The notes: a model not told the origin generated them from the letters alone. Counted from the stretch's first letter, positions 17,074 through 27,017 are shown. The stretch: DNA of 64,000 nt from Butyrivibrio sp. AE2015 (GCF_000420825.1 NZ_ATVR01000020.1:1-64000), one strand, 5' to 3'. Translations and numbers: made by a program.

Positions 17074-17955
17074 ATGAATGTCAACGACATTGCTAATGGT
17101 TCTGAAATAAAGATCTATGCAGCGATCGGCGGTCATAGTATTGTCCTTATGACAGAGGCAATATTCGGAGTATCCGCTGGTCTCCTTGTAAAGCCAATGG
17201 AGTACTTTGGCAAATACATGCAGTTCCTTGAACCATCGCAGGTCCAGGTTCTCAACAAGCGCGATGGCCGTATCTACAGATTCATGTCCACAACTATCAC
17301 TCCTGTTAAAACAAGATATGGATATTTTCACCTTATAAGAGCATCTTCAAAGCTCGAGCCTGAGAACTCCAGAAAAGCTGAAAGGTTCTACATTGAAAAA
17401 CTCGGCCTTATGTCCATAAATGGAAATAACCTCGATTTAAAGAACTGTCTCGTTCATGACATTTCGCTCAGAGGCCTTTCCCTTGTTCTTGATAAAAACA
17501 CCAGCCTAAAGCCCGGAGATCACTTAAATGTCATGTTCAGATATGGTGCTACACTGCATAACTATGAGGTAAGCACTGTGGTAGTAAGAAACTTTGAAAT
17601 TCAGGGAAAAAAAGCTGTAGGATGCAGCATATCCAATTTGAATGTTGATCTTATTGGTCTTCTATCTGAAAAGAGAAATGAGAAACACAGCGCATCTGCA
17701 GAGTCACAGGAGATCAATCTTAATCCTGAGATATCACAGGCTCAGCAGATCCAGGAAGTTGAAGAAGACCTTGCAAAAGATATATCGCCATCAGAGAAAA
17801 AATCTCTCAATATTACTTCAAACGGAACCAATCCTTTGGATCCTGCCAACTTAGAACACATAACCGATAAATCTCTTCGTCAAAAGAAGAAGGAAGAAAA
17901 AATGGCACAGCAGGCAAGGGATATTGCGAATCTCCTCGATCTGCGCGATATCTGA
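17074..17955 (+). CDS. PilZ-domain cyclic di-GMP effector, YcgR-like
   Basis: A 293-residue protein with a YcgR-like N-terminal beta domain (about 1-95) and a PilZ domain carrying R100xxxR104 and D129xSxxG134, the residues that bind cyclic di-GMP. The last about 85 residues are charged and probably disordered or coiled. In flagellated Firmicutes such proteins brake motility or adjust secretion when c-di-GMP rises. No flagellar gene is next to it. GAGGGG lies 8 bp before ATG. The gene is convergent with rho and shares a terminator with it. Confidence 0.87.
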   Translation: MNVNDIANGSEIKIYAAIGGHSIVLMTEAIFGVSAGLLVKPMEYFGKYMQFLEPSQVQVLNKRDGRIYRFMSTTITPVKTRYGYFHLIRASSKLEPENSRKAERFYIEKLGLMSINGNNLDLKNCLVHDISLRGLSLVLDKNTSLKPGDHLNVMFRYGATLHNYEVSTVVVRNFEIQGKKAVGCSISNLNVDLIGLLSEKRNEKHSASAESQEINLNPEISQAQQIQEVEEDLAKDISPSEKKSLNITSNGTNPLDPANLEHITDKSLRQKKKEEKMAQQARDIANLLDLRDI

Positions 17956-17992
17956 GCTGATCAGAAAATATCATCATAGAAATATCTAAGAA

Positions 17993-18018
17993 AAGCCCAT
18001 GTCGTATGACATGGGCTT
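17993..18018. terminator. Bidirectional terminator between the PilZ gene and rho
   Basis: A perfect 11-bp stem, AAGCCCATGTC and GACATGGGCTT, with a GTAT loop. It is followed by AATATTTTT on the plus strand and CTTTTCTTAG on the minus strand. Confidence 0.85.
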
Positions 18019-18025
18019 AATATTT

Positions 18026-19543
18026 TTAATAACGGATCTGCTTTTCAACCATGCGAACAAATTCCACATTGTTCCTTGTCTTTGAGAAGAGGTTGATACA
18101 CTGGTCAACTGCATCGTCTGCCTTCATACCATTGAATCCCTTTCTCAGGCTGTTGATAGCTGCAAGCTCCTCCTTTGAAAGAAGGAGGTCTTCTCTTCTG
18201 GTGCTTGACTTTGGAATATTGATAGCAGGGAAGATTCTCTTTTCCTGAAGCTTTCTGTCGAGAACCATTTCCATGTTACCTGTTCCCTTGAATTCCTCGT
18301 AGATAACATCATCCATCTTGGAACCTGTCTCAATAAGAGCTGTTGCAAGGATTGTAAGGCTTCCGCCCTCTCTCATATTTCTGGCAGCACCAAAGAACTT
18401 TTTAGGCATATGAAGAGCTGCCGGATCAAGACCACCTGAAAGAGTTCTTCCTGATGGCGGAACTACGATGTTATACGCTCTTGTAAGACGAGTGATGGAA
18501 TCAAGGAGGATTACAACATCCTTACCGTGCTCAACAAGACGCTTTGCCCTCTCCATAACCATTTCTGCAACTCTCTTATGATGCTCAGGAAGCTCGTCAA
18601 ATGTTGAATAGATAACTTCTACATTTGAACCCTCAATTGACTCCTTAATATCTGTAACTTCCTCAGGACGCTCATCAATAAGAAGGATAAGAAGGTGCAT
18701 ATCAGGGCTATTCTTTAAGATTGATTTTGCAACATCTTTAAGAAGTGTTGTTTTACCAGCCTTAGGAGGTGATACGATCATACCTCTCTGTCCCTTACCG
18801 ATTGGGCTTATAAGGTCCATGATTCTCATGGCAACAGATGAACCTGGCTGCTCAAGCTTAATTCTTGAATTAGGGAAAATAGGTGTCATATTCTCAAAGT
18901 TCCATCTTCCCATTGCAACTTCAGGCTTGTATCCGTTTACAGAATCAAGAACTGCAAGTGCTGCAAACTTATCAGATTCTTTTTTCTCTCTGCATCTGCC
19001 CTTAAGGATGTCTCCGGTTTTCAGATTAAACTTTCTGATCACGCTTGGTGCAACATATACATCATTCTCACCGGGCAGATAATTCTCACATCTGATGAAA
19101 CCATAGCCATCCTGCATAACTTCAAGGATTCCATCTGCAGGATCTCCATCCGCAACAGGAGCCTCTGCAGGTGCTGTTGCAGCTGTATCTTCCTTTTTAG
19201 GCTCAGATTTAGCACTCTCATTCTGCTCATCTTTTTTTACTGTCTTAACCACAATGTTTTTCTTGTGAATTCCGCTTTTCTCATGGTTCTGAGCCTTCTC
19301 TGCAGGGGCATCAGACCTTTCTGTTTTTTCAGTTTTTTCAGTCTTCTCTACTTTTGCAGGCTTTGCGGCCTTTACAGGTTTTTCTTCCTTGTGTTCAGAC
19401 TTCTTATCTGATTCTTTTTCATCCATCTCGCACATAAGATCAATGATTTCTGCCTTTTTCATGGATGACGCGCCTTTAATACCTCTGGTCTTCGCAATTT
19501 CCCTTAGATCACTAAGTTTTAAAGTTTCGTATTTTTCTCTCAA
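18026..19543 (-). CDS. rho: Transcription termination factor Rho
   Basis: A 505-residue ring ATPase that terminates transcripts at unstructured C-rich RNA. Order: N-terminal SAP-like Rho_N helices (about 1-45), a Lys/Glu/Ala-rich low-complexity insertion of about 85 residues (about 45-130), the OB-fold RNA-binding domain, and the ATPase core with PPKAGKTT Walker [14 protein letters not shown], and [16 protein letters not shown] (R and Q loops). The insertion is common in Lachnospiraceae and other anaerobes. TTG 19543 is chosen because GGAG lies 5 bp upstream. The GTG at 19570 has no ribosome binding site, and the chosen start gives the usual [13 protein letters not shown] opening. Confidence 0.95.
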   Translation of the reverse strand: MREKYETLKLSDLREIAKTRGIKGASSMKKAEIIDLMCEMDEKESDKKSEHKEEKPVKAAKPAKVEKTEKTEKTERSDAPAEKAQNHEKSGIHKKNIVVKTVKKDEQNESAKSEPKKEDTAATAPAEAPVADGDPADGILEVMQDGYGFIRCENYLPGENDVYVAPSVIRKFNLKTGDILKGRCREKKESDKFAALAVLDSVNGYKPEVAMGRWNFENMTPIFPNSRIKLEQPGSSVAMRIMDLISPIGKGQRGMIVSPPKAGKTTLLKDVAKSILKNSPDMHLLILLIDERPEEVTDIKESIEGSNVEVIYSTFDELPEHHKRVAEMVMERAKRLVEHGKDVVILLDSITRLTRAYNIVVPPSGRTLSGGLDPAALHMPKKFFGAARNMREGGSLTILATALIETGSKMDDVIYEEFKGTGNMEMVLDRKLQEKRIFPAINIPKSSTRREDLLLSKEELAAINSLRKGFNGMKADDAVDQCINLFSKTRNNVEFVRMVEKQIRY

Positions 19544-19812
19544 ATTAACTCCATTCCGTGCACAATGCACTATTCAAACAATACCTATATCCTATAAACA
19601 ACAATTGTTAACGTGGGATCTTCGAACGATGTACGTCGAATAGACGAATTATGTCCAATTAGAAATAACTTATACTGTAAGCTATCGTTACGTCACAAAT
19701 ACATTACAACATACTAAAAAGAAAATCAACTAGTTTTTATAATTTTTGTCATTTAAAATTATAAAATATTATTTTTTACAATCTATATTATTCTCTAAGA
19801 TCAGTAGAAACC
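19544..19812 (-). promoter_or_regulatory. Leader and possible promoter of rho
   Basis: This AT-rich stretch holds no gene. TTGTGA (19693-19698) and TATAAG (19669-19674) on the minus strand are 18 bp apart and give a leader of about 120 nt, which is long enough for Rho autoregulation. The leader has several short TTCG/CGAA dyads. I recognise no riboswitch. The rest, up to the hflC terminator, shows nothing specific. Confidence 0.3.
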
Positions 19813-19848
19813 TAAAAAAGCTCCCTGTACAAAAATGTACAGAGAGCT
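19813..19848 (-). terminator. Terminator of hflKC
   Basis: AGCTCCCTGTAC and GTACAGAGAGCT form a 12-bp stem with one mismatch and a 6-nt loop. On the minus strand it is followed by TTTTTTAGG. It lies 13 bp after the hflC stop. Confidence 0.85.
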
Positions 19849-19860
19849 AGAAAAGTTGTT

Positions 19861-20742
19861 TTAATTAAAATTTCCGTAAAGAATCTTTGCAAGTTCTGAG
19901 TTTTTATCAAGTACCAGTGTCTTGTCTCCTGTAAGTGATCCCTTAAGAGCATCAAGACCTCTTATATAGCTGTAGAACTCTGCTTTATCCTCTGTGTCAT
20001 AGGCTTTAGAGAGGGTCTCCATATATGCTGCCTCTCCTTCTGCCTCAAGAACCGCTGCATCTTTTTCAGCCTGAGCCTTTATGATGGCAACCTGCTTATC
20101 AGTTTCATTCTGGATCTTCTGGGCTTCAGCATTACCCTGAGCTGTGTAAGAAGCTGCTATATTGTTTCTCTCAGAGATCATTCTATCATATACAGCCTGC
20201 TTGTTATCATCAGGAAGGTCCAAGGCCTTAATCTGAGCCTGAACAATTGAAATTCCATAACCGGCCATATCAGAATTGGCTTCTGATGTAATGAGCTGTG
20301 TAAGCATCTCACCTCTTGCCTCAATAACCTCATCCTGTGTCATGGATGAAATTGCATTCTTTGTTGCGTTATATACAGAAGCCTCAATTCGTTCCTCTGC
20401 TCTTGTCTCAATAGCATTAAGTGTCTGAACAAACTTAAGAGGTTCTGCAACCTTCCACAGTACATATGTGTCTGTTATCATTGACTTTTTGTCCTTTGTG
20501 ATAACATCTGACTGAGGAATATCATATAAAATAACCTTTGCTGAAATTGACTGGGTGCTGTCAATAAAAGGTGTCTTGAAATGAAGACCGGGATCCTGCG
20601 CTATAGCGATGATCTTTCCAAATCTTCTTACTGTAACATATTCATTCTGATGTACTACGTATGTTGATGATCCCACAAGAACCGCTGCAAGGAGAACAAC
20701 AACAATGATCACATAACCTAAAATACCTTTTTTCTCGTTCAT
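19861..20742 (-). CDS. hflC: HflC, SPFH/band-7 membrane protease modulator
   Basis: A 293-residue single-span protein with an N-terminal hydrophobic anchor (about 8-28), a band-7/SPFH domain starting YVVHQNEYVTVRRFGK, and a long charged coiled-coil with many Ala/Glu/Lys repeats. HflC and HflK form a membrane cage that controls the FtsH protease. It follows hflK by 14 bp on the minus strand and ends at a strong terminator, so the two form an operon. Length and motifs match the family. FtsH is not in the window. Confidence 0.9.
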   Translation of the reverse strand: MNEKKGILGYVIIVVVLLAAVLVGSSTYVVHQNEYVTVRRFGKIIAIAQDPGLHFKTPFIDSTQSISAKVILYDIPQSDVITKDKKSMITDTYVLWKVAEPLKFVQTLNAIETRAEERIEASVYNATKNAISSMTQDEVIEARGEMLTQLITSEANSDMAGYGISIVQAQIKALDLPDDNKQAVYDRMISERNNIAASYTAQGNAEAQKIQNETDKQVAIIKAQAEKDAAVLEAEGEAAYMETLSKAYDTEDKAEFYSYIRGLDALKGSLTGDKTLVLDKNSELAKILYGNFN

Positions 20743-20756
20743 TGTCTCAATCCTCC

Positions 20757-21689
20757 TTAACCATTAAAACTGTCTAGCGGAAGCATCTGCTGAGTGTTTC
20801 CATCTGTGATGATAACCTTCAGATCAGGAAGAAGTTCTTCCATTGTCTCGTAGAAAAGTCTTTTCTTTGTAATGTATGGCTGAAGCTTATACTGTTCATA
20901 CATCTCATTGAATCTGGCAACCTGACCTTCAGCTTCTGCTATTCTTGCCTGCTTGGCAGCTTCTGCGTCCTGAAGTATCTTATCAGCAGCTGCTTCTGCC
21001 TTAGGAAGCTCCTCGCTCTGATACTTTTTAGCATTGTTTACAGCTGTCTCTTTTCCCTGCTTAGCTGTTTCAACAGACTTAAATGCCTGAACGATTTCCT
21101 CTGTCGGAGGCTCAGCGTCCTGAACAGAGATATTAACAACAGACATACCAATATTCTTTTCAGCAAGCTCTGTTGTAAGTCTCTCTTTTACCTCTGCCTG
21201 GATCTGTCCCTTTGCAGTTGTGATAACGTCATCTACAGGGTAATTGACAACAGTATTTCTGATGCTTGCAAGCGCCATGTTCTTCATGATCATCTCTGGA
21301 TCTTCGCTGTTGTAATATGCAGCTACAGGGTCGCTTACTTTATATTCCAAATAGAAATCGATATCTACAAAGTTAAAATCTGAAGTTATCATAACGCCTT
21401 CATCATCAACAGTTATGTTCTGTCCATCCTTAAGAACATATCCGATACCAATACCATGAGTAGTCATATCTACCAAATGTACCTGCTGAATATAAGGAAT
21501 CTTAAAATACAAACCGGCAGTATCAACGCGCACAACCTTACCAAACATAGTAAGGATTGCCTGCTCCTGCTCTTTTACAGAGTAGAAACTGCCATTTACT
21601 ATTGTCAGCGCAAAAAGAGCCACGATTACTATGAGGACTACTTTAAGGCTGATCTTCTTTTTTACAAAGCCATTTTTATTTTTTCCCAT
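20757..21689 (-). CDS. hflK: HflK, SPFH/band-7 membrane protease modulator
   Basis: A 310-residue partner of HflC. The N-terminus is basic (GKNKNGFVKKK), then comes one membrane span (about 13-32), the SPFH domain (FYSVKEQEQAILTMFGKV onward) and a coiled-coil rich in AEAEGQ repeats. ATG 21689 is chosen because GGAG is about 10 bp upstream and this gives the typical short cytoplasmic head. The frame extends to 21770 through the preceding terminator hairpin, which argues against an earlier start. It is the first gene of the hflKC pair. Confidence 0.88.
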   Translation of the reverse strand: MGKNKNGFVKKKISLKVVLIVIVALFALTIVNGSFYSVKEQEQAILTMFGKVVRVDTAGLYFKIPYIQQVHLVDMTTHGIGIGYVLKDGQNITVDDEGVMITSDFNFVDIDFYLEYKVSDPVAAYYNSEDPEMIMKNMALASIRNTVVNYPVDDVITTAKGQIQAEVKERLTTELAEKNIGMSVVNISVQDAEPPTEEIVQAFKSVETAKQGKETAVNNAKKYQSEELPKAEAAADKILQDAEAAKQARIAEAEGQVARFNEMYEQYKLQPYITKKRLFYETMEELLPDLKVIITDGNTQQMLPLDSFNG

Positions 21690-21724
21690 TAATACTTTTC
21701 TCCAAATCCTCAAAAAAACAACTA

Positions 21725-21770
21725 ATGAAAAACGGCTGGCATACACGCAAGCACGCCAGCCATTTTTCAT
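21725..21770 (-). terminator. Terminator of the purine permease gene
   Basis: GGCTGGC (21734-21740) pairs with GCCAGCC (21755-21761), extended by ATGAAAA/TTTTCAT. The minus strand then reads GTTTTTCATTAG. Confidence 0.8.
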
Positions 21771-21790
21771 ATATTCAATATTTCATTTAA

Positions 21791-23140
21791 TTACTGGAAG
21801 TTTGCTACAAGGGCTACGATTCTAAGAGCAAAGAGAACAAATACTACCCACATGATTGGGCTGATATCCTTTGCCTTCTTAGTAACAACCTTAAGAATAA
21901 CCCATGCAAGAACTGCAAACATGATACCTGTAGCGATTGAATATGCAAGAGGCATCATAACTACTGCAAGGTAAGCACCTACTGAATCAGCGATGTCGCC
22001 ATCAAACTTAACCTTTGCAATTGACATAAGCATAAGCATACCAACATAGATAAGTGCCGGAGCTGTTGCAAATGAAGGAATAGCAAGGAACAGTGGGCTA
22101 AGAACGATTGAAACAAGGAACATTACACCAGTTGTAAAAGCTGTGAGACCAGTTCTACCACCTGCTGCTACACCTGCACTTGACTCAACGAAACTTGTTA
22201 CTGTTGATGTACCAAGTAATGCACCACATGTTGTACCTACAGCGTCAGCCATGAATACCTGACCAACTCTTGGAAGGTTACCATCCTTATCAAGAAGACC
22301 TGCCTTATCAGCAACACCTACTACTGTTCCAACTGTGTCGAAAAGATCAACATAGAGGAAGCTGAATGTGATAGCAATGAACTGAATAAGGTGTTTTGCA
22401 GCCCAACCAAAGTTAAGCTTAAATGCTGTCTCCGAAATAGCGCCAAGCTGAAGTCCCTGTGAGAAATCTGGGAAGAGATTAGCTGCTGTGTAAACACCGG
22501 CTGCCTGAAGAATCATACCGATGATCCATGTAACAATGATTCCGATAAGAACACCGCCTGTTACATTGTAGTGTACAAGTGCTGCGATAATGATGAGTCC
22601 TACAAGTGCAAGAACCATATCAAGATCAGAGAAGCTTCCAAGTCCTACTACTGTTGCATCATTAGCAACAATAATGTGTGCATTCTGCATACCGATGAAT
22701 GCTACAAAAAGACCGATACCTGCTGAAATACCAAACTTAAGATTCTGTGGGATGCTGTTGATGATCTGCTCACGGAATTTAAAGAATGAAAGAACAATGA
22801 AGATAATACCTTCACAGAATACTGCTGTAAGAGCAATTGTGAAAGGATTCTCCTCTCCGGCAAGTTCACCAAGACAAACTGTATATGCAAAGTAAGCATT
22901 AAGACCAAGTCCTGCTGAAAGACCGATTGGATAATTGGCAAAGAAAGCCATTACAAATGTTGCAATTGCAGAAGCAAGCGCAGTTGCAACGAATACGCCG
23001 TTTGCATTCATTACTGTGCCCAAAATGTTAGGGTTTACGGCAAGAATATATGCCATAGTAAGGAATGTAGTTAAGCCGGCAAGCACCTCCCTCTTTACGG
23101 TAGTGCCATGCTCATTGAGTTTGAAACACTTCTCCAACAT
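21791..23140 (-). CDS. NCS2-family purine (guanine/hypoxanthine) permease
   Basis: A 449-residue integral membrane protein of the NCS2/AzgA (PbuG-like) family that should import hypoxanthine, guanine or adenine by proton symport. The start (FKLNEHGTTVKREVLAGLTTFLTMAYIL) and the GTSTVTSFVESSAGVAAGGRTG segment are diagnostic of this branch. About 12-14 hydrophobic helices are present. ATG 23140 has AAGGAGAGG about 8 bp upstream; the earlier start at 23167 would lie upstream of this site. The gap to the CPBP gene is 56 bp, leaving no room for a purine riboswitch, and none is seen. Exact substrate unresolved. Confidence 0.92.
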   Translation of the reverse strand: MLEKCFKLNEHGTTVKREVLAGLTTFLTMAYILAVNPNILGTVMNANGVFVATALASAIATFVMAFFANYPIGLSAGLGLNAYFAYTVCLGELAGEENPFTIALTAVFCEGIIFIVLSFFKFREQIINSIPQNLKFGISAGIGLFVAFIGMQNAHIIVANDATVVGLGSFSDLDMVLALVGLIIIAALVHYNVTGGVLIGIIVTWIIGMILQAAGVYTAANLFPDFSQGLQLGAISETAFKLNFGWAAKHLIQFIAITFSFLYVDLFDTVGTVVGVADKAGLLDKDGNLPRVGQVFMADAVGTTCGALLGTSTVTSFVESSAGVAAGGRTGLTAFTTGVMFLVSIVLSPLFLAIPSFATAPALIYVGMLMLMSIAKVKFDGDIADSVGAYLAVVMMPLAYSIATGIMFAVLAWVILKVVTKKAKDISPIMWVVFVLFALRIVALVANFQ

Positions 23141-23196
23141 ACTTTTTTCCTCTCCTTTGAAAAACATTTATAAATTTGTTTATTAAACACCGGACA

Positions 23197-23829
23197 TTAT
23201 CTTTTTAAGATTCTGCCAACAGTGTAAAGAACCTCATATATATTGTCGTAAAACTCGAATAATACGTGAGCCATTACAGATATATAAATGTTCTTAGTAG
23301 CGATATATGCAATTGTAACCGGAAGAGCCATGATAGCCCATTCCAAAATCCCCAAAGGTCCATGAGCTCTTGTAAGAGCACAAAGGACTAAACTAAGTAC
23401 AGCAAAAATGATAGTCTGCTTTTTATTATCAAATCTGATAAGAGCCTTTCTAAAGAAAAGTTCCTCTGCCACAGGCTTGATAACGATCATCATAAGCGCA
23501 TAAAAGAAAGTTGGAACCAGATCATTGTGAACTATTATACTTACAGCACCTTCATCAATGTGAAAAGAAAACTGCGAAGATATCAGCATTCTAAGCTTTC
23601 CTGCAAGTAAAAGACCAATAAAGGTAAACGCAACCGGAACCCAGAATCCTAATACTCTGCCAAAGTTTTTATAAAGTTTTCTAAAAGAAAACTGTTTGTA
23701 TATAAAATAAAAGTATGTAAGTAATCCAAAATAGAATGCAAAGAATAAATGAAAAGCCTGCTTGGGCCAGATTATTGTAGCAACTACAAAAACAATTTCC
23801 CATGCAATAGGTATATATATTCGTTTCAA
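23197..23829 (-). CDS. CPBP-family intramembrane glutamic endopeptidase
   Basis: A 210-residue multi-span membrane protein with the CPBP/Abi signature: EELFFRKALIR (EExxxR) near residue 137 and a final HVLFEFYDN. These motifs belong to CAAX-protease-like intramembrane proteases, which in bacteria often cleave or protect against peptides; the substrate here is unknown. The start is TTG 23829, with AAAGGAG 6 bp upstream. It lies upstream of the purine permease on the same strand and diverges from the ABC-F gene. Confidence 0.85.
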   Translation of the reverse strand: MKRIYIPIAWEIVFVVATIIWPKQAFHLFFAFYFGLLTYFYFIYKQFSFRKLYKNFGRVLGFWVPVAFTFIGLLLAGKLRMLISSQFSFHIDEGAVSIIVHNDLVPTFFYALMMIVIKPVAEELFFRKALIRFDNKKQTIIFAVLSLVLCALTRAHGPLGILEWAIMALPVTIAYIATKNIYISVMAHVLFEFYDNIYEVLYTVGRILKR

Positions 23830-23920
23830 GGCAAACTCCTTTAAACAATCAAAAAAATCAATTCATATTATATATATAGCTCTTTGCAAGGTCAATCTAT
23901 TTATCCAATTATTATTAGTT

Positions 23921-23949
23921 TTGTAAGTTTTTACTTATCATGCTAAAAT
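23921..23949 (+). promoter_or_regulatory. Promoter of the ABC-F gene
   Basis: TTGTAA (23921-23926), 17 bp, TAAAAT (23944-23949). The predicted leader is about 30 nt. TAAAATG (23944-23950) also has an inverted copy CATTTTA 11 bp downstream, so the early transcript can fold. Confidence 0.5.
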
Positions 23950-23984
23950 GTGTTGGCATAGCATTTTAACATGGAGTAAGAACA

Positions 23985-26003
23985 ATGATTTTATCAGTAC
24001 ATAATTTATGCAAATCCTTTGACGGAAAAGATATATTAAGCGGTGCGTCTTTTCATATAGAGAATAATGAAAAAGCTGCTATTGTAGGAATAAACGGTGC
24101 AGGCAAGACCACACTTATCAAAATGATAATCGGTCAGCTCTCTCCCGACGATGGCGAAGTTACTTTTTCCAAAGATACAACGTGGGGTTACCTTGCCCAG
24201 AACCAGAATATCACTTCAGAAAACACCATCCTAGACGAACTCACAGAGGTAAAAAGAGATATCATAAACCTTGAGCAGGAAATCAGAGATGCTGAAGAGG
24301 CAATGAAGCACACTACAGGCGATGACCTTACAAAGCTCATGGAAAAGTACACTCAGATGCATGAGAAATTCCAGAGAGAGTCAGGCTATGCATGGCGAAG
24401 TGAAGTTCTCGGTGTTGCCAAGGGCCTTGGCTTTATTCAGGAAGAGTTCGATAAAAAGATATCTACCCTCTCCGGCGGTCAGAAAACAAGAGTCGCTCTT
24501 GGAAAGCTTCTTTTACAAAAGCCTGACCTCATCATCCTGGATGAGCCTACCAACCATCTTGATATGAACTCTATCAGATGGCTTGAAAACTATCTCTTAA
24601 ACTACAAGGGTGCAGTACTTATCGTCTCCCACGACAGATACTTTCTCGATAAGATCGCAGGTAAGATCATCGAAGTTGAAAATACAAAAGTTAGTTCTTT
24701 TACCGGAAACTACAGCACCTATGCAGTAAAGAAAGAACAGGTGCGCGCCGCTGAGCTTGCAGCATATGTCAAACAGCAGCAGGAAATCAAGCATCAGGAA
24801 GAAGTCATCACCAAATTAAAGAGCTTCAACAGAGAAAAATCCATTAAACGTGCTGAAAGCCGTGAAAAGATGCTTGATAAGATTGAGGTACTCGATAAGC
24901 CAACTACCATCGATGACAAAATGAAGATTTCACTTAAGCCGTCCAGTGAAAGTGCCAAGGACGTTCTTACAGTTACAGGTATTTCCAAGTCATTTGGCAG
25001 TGAACAACTCTTTTCCAACATAAGCTTTGAGATCAAAAAGGGCGAACATGTTGCTATCATCGGAGACAACGGCACCGGTAAGACAACCATGCTCAAGATG
25101 ATAAATGGCATAGAATCCCTTGATAACGGTAAAATTGAACTTGGTGTAAAAGTAAAGATTGGATACTACGATCAGGAGCATCACGTTCTTCACGATGAAA
25201 AGACTTTATTTGAAGAGATATCAGATGCTTATCCTGCTTTGAACAATACAGAGATACGTAACACTCTCGCTGCTTTTCTTTTTACAGGAGATGACGTATT
25301 TAAGAGGATCGGCGATCTTTCAGGTGGTGAAAAGGGCAGAGTTTCTCTAGCAAAGCTAATGCTTTCTGACGCAAACTTCCTTATCCTCGATGAGCCTACA
25401 AACCACCTTGATATAACAAGTAAGGAAATCCTTGAAAGTGCGATATCAGGCTATGAAGGAACTGTCCTCTATGTAAGCCACGACAGATATTTTATCAATA
25501 AAACAGCCACCAGGATTCTTGACCTTACCCATGGTCAGGTAGTCAATTACATAGGCAACTATGATTATTACATGGAACATGCGGATGAACAGAATTCAAG
25601 GCTCTTTGGAGAAACATCTGCAAATGACGGAAGCAGTCTTGGCTCCGGAAGCTTTAAATATTCTTCTTCCCAGCCAGATGGTGTTTCTTCAAACGCATCA
25701 GCTTCTGCATCTTCATTAAATGGCAGCTCTACCGCTTCAACTCAAAGTTCCTCAAATGGCGCTATGGACTGGAAAGCCCAGAAAGAGGCTCAGGCTCAAA
25801 AGCGTAAACAGGAAGCTGCACTCAAAAAATGTGAGGAAGAAATTGCCAAGTTAGAAGCCCGCGATGGTGAAATAAACGAACTTCTCGCTGATCCATCTAT
25901 TGGAACAGACCTTGCCAAACTCAGAAAGCTCTCAGACGAGCAGACTGAAATTCAGGATAAACTTGCTGCTCTCTATGATGAATGGGAAACATTATCAGAA
26001 TGA
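23985..26003 (+). CDS. ABC-F family ATPase (ribosome-associated, Uup/YdiF-like)
   Basis: A 672-residue soluble protein with two ABC ATPase domains and no membrane span. Domain 1 has Walker A GINGAGKTT (near residue 35), LSGGQKTR and ILDEPTNHLD. Domain 2 has GDNGTGKTT, LSGGEKGR and ILDEPTNHLD. A linker with a coiled helix pair lies between them. The C-terminus has a Ser-rich spacer and a Lys/Glu coiled coil, as in Uup/YdiF/YfmR-type members. ABC-F proteins act at the ribosomal E site to relieve stalling; some give antibiotic resistance, but the long C-terminal coil suggests a housekeeping class. It is monocistronic. Confidence 0.93.
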   Translation: MILSVHNLCKSFDGKDILSGASFHIENNEKAAIVGINGAGKTTLIKMIIGQLSPDDGEVTFSKDTTWGYLAQNQNITSENTILDELTEVKRDIINLEQEIRDAEEAMKHTTGDDLTKLMEKYTQMHEKFQRESGYAWRSEVLGVAKGLGFIQEEFDKKISTLSGGQKTRVALGKLLLQKPDLIILDEPTNHLDMNSIRWLENYLLNYKGAVLIVSHDRYFLDKIAGKIIEVENTKVSSFTGNYSTYAVKKEQVRAAELAAYVKQQQEIKHQEEVITKLKSFNREKSIKRAESREKMLDKIEVLDKPTTIDDKMKISLKPSSESAKDVLTVTGISKSFGSEQLFSNISFEIKKGEHVAIIGDNGTGKTTMLKMINGIESLDNGKIELGVKVKIGYYDQEHHVLHDEKTLFEEISDAYPALNNTEIRNTLAAFLFTGDDVFKRIGDLSGGEKGRVSLAKLMLSDANFLILDEPTNHLDITSKEILESAISGYEGTVLYVSHDRYFINKTATRILDLTHGQVVNYIGNYDYYMEHADEQNSRLFGETSANDGSSLGSGSFKYSSSQPDGVSSNASASASSLNGSSTASTQSSSNGAMDWKAQKEAQAQKRKQEAALKKCEEEIAKLEARDGEINELLADPSIGTDLAKLRKLSDEQTEIQDKLAALYDEWETLSE

Positions 26004-26004
26004 G

Positions 26005-26046
26005 AAAAATAGCACTGATCCCCTATAGGAAATCAGTGCTATTTTT
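26005..26046 (+). terminator. Terminator of the ABC-F gene
   Basis: AAAAATAGCACTGAT (26005-26019) pairs with ATCAGTGCTATTTTT (26032-26046), a 15-bp stem ending in a U-tract 2 bp after the stop codon. Confidence 0.88.
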
Positions 26047-26090
26047 ATGGGTCAAATCACAAATGCGCCATTTTTATCAAAATTGCATTT

Positions 26091-26642
26091 TCACTTAAGC
26101 TGCGCCCCGTCTTTGAATGCATTTCCAACTTTTTCACCAATGCCATAATAAGCATTTGCAAATGGATCAAAGCTGATTGGTTTTACCTTTTTAACATCAA
26201 CAGCTCCATCAGTAACTACGCTCTCATCTGCAGAAACATTTACAATCTCTCCGATAAGGATGCCGTCATTAAAGCTCTTTACCTTACATTCAAGAGCAAC
26301 AGGAAGTTCATCTATAAGAGGTGCATCTACAAAATCACTCTTGGTTGCATGGAATCCAGCTTTCTCAAACTTATCAGGAACCTTTCTTCCTGATTCAATT
26401 CCTACATAATCACAGGCAATCACCTGATCTTCAGTAGCAAGACTTACTGTGAAAGCGCCTCTATTAGCCAAATTGTCAGTAGTCTTATGTTCAGACAGAC
26501 TGATCGTAATTTCCTTAAAATCCGTCGTAATGCCCCAAGCTGCATTCATGGCATTTGGTACTCCGTTCTCATCATAAGTTGCAATGATAAGAACCGGCTG
26601 CGGATACATAAGTGGTTTTGCGCCAAAATTTACTCTGCTCAT
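26091..26642 (-). CDS. Flavin reductase-like FMN-binding protein
   Basis: A 183-residue split-barrel flavoprotein of the flavin reductase-like family. The opening (KPLMYPQPVLI, then NAMNAAWG) and the NRGAFTVSLAT strand are typical of FMN-binding members found in anaerobes. It probably uses FMN in a redox or oxygen-protection role; no partner is adjacent. AAAGGAGG lies 6 bp before the ATG. No Cys-rich rubredoxin extension is present. Confidence 0.85.
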   Translation of the reverse strand: MSRVNFGAKPLMYPQPVLIIATYDENGVPNAMNAAWGITTDFKEITISLSEHKTTDNLANRGAFTVSLATEDQVIACDYVGIESGRKVPDKFEKAGFHATKSDFVDAPLIDELPVALECKVKSFNDGILIGEIVNVSADESVVTDGAVDVKKVKPISFDPFANAYYGIGEKVGNAFKDGAQLK

Positions 26643-26732
26643 TTGATTCCTCCTTTGATATACCTCATATTAATCTTCCATTTTGTTATAGGAAGTATTC
26701 TGGTCAAACATAACTCATCAATGCATAAAACA

Positions 26733-27017
26733 TCATTTTATACTTCCAAGTGTTTTTAGCATTTCCATTGCTTTCTCATAGGATTCTTTCATCTTCTGTG
26801 GGCTATTTACACTCATGCCTTTCTCTCTTGCTTTATTAGCCAAGCCTTCGTCGTCACTTATGAATAATGCATCCTCTTCACCCGCTGATATTATGCTTTC
26901 AGCCTCATCGAAAGTTACCCTTTTTACAGTAGCGTTATGCCTTTCCTTAAGCATAGAAACCTGCTTTGCAAGGATCTCATCTTCTTCGCCCATCAGGCAT
27001 ATGATTATATTCTTCAT
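26733..27017 (-). CDS. Small protein of unknown function
   Basis: A 94-residue soluble alpha/beta protein with an opening strand (IIICLMG), a helix, then VKRVTFDEAE and ALFISDDEGLANKAREKG. The last part resembles the helix-strand alternation of HAD-like or receiver-like folds, with acidic residues in SDDEG. This is not enough to assign a family. The ribosome binding site is weak. It lies between the IDH operon terminator and the flavin reductase gene on the same strand. Confidence 0.55.
   Translation of the reverse strand: MKNIIICLMGEEDEILAKQVSMLKERHNATVKRVTFDEAESIISAGEEDALFISDDEGLANKAREKGMSVNSPQKMKESYEKAMEMLKTLGSIK

Noticed and set aside
19544-19570. Upstream GTG start of rho
   Set aside because: It has no ribosome binding site and adds residues that Rho proteins lack; TTG 19543 has GGAG at 5 bp.
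21791-23196. Purine riboswitch before the NCS2 permease
   Set aside because: Only 56 bp separate it from the CPBP gene, and no purine-aptamer core is visible.
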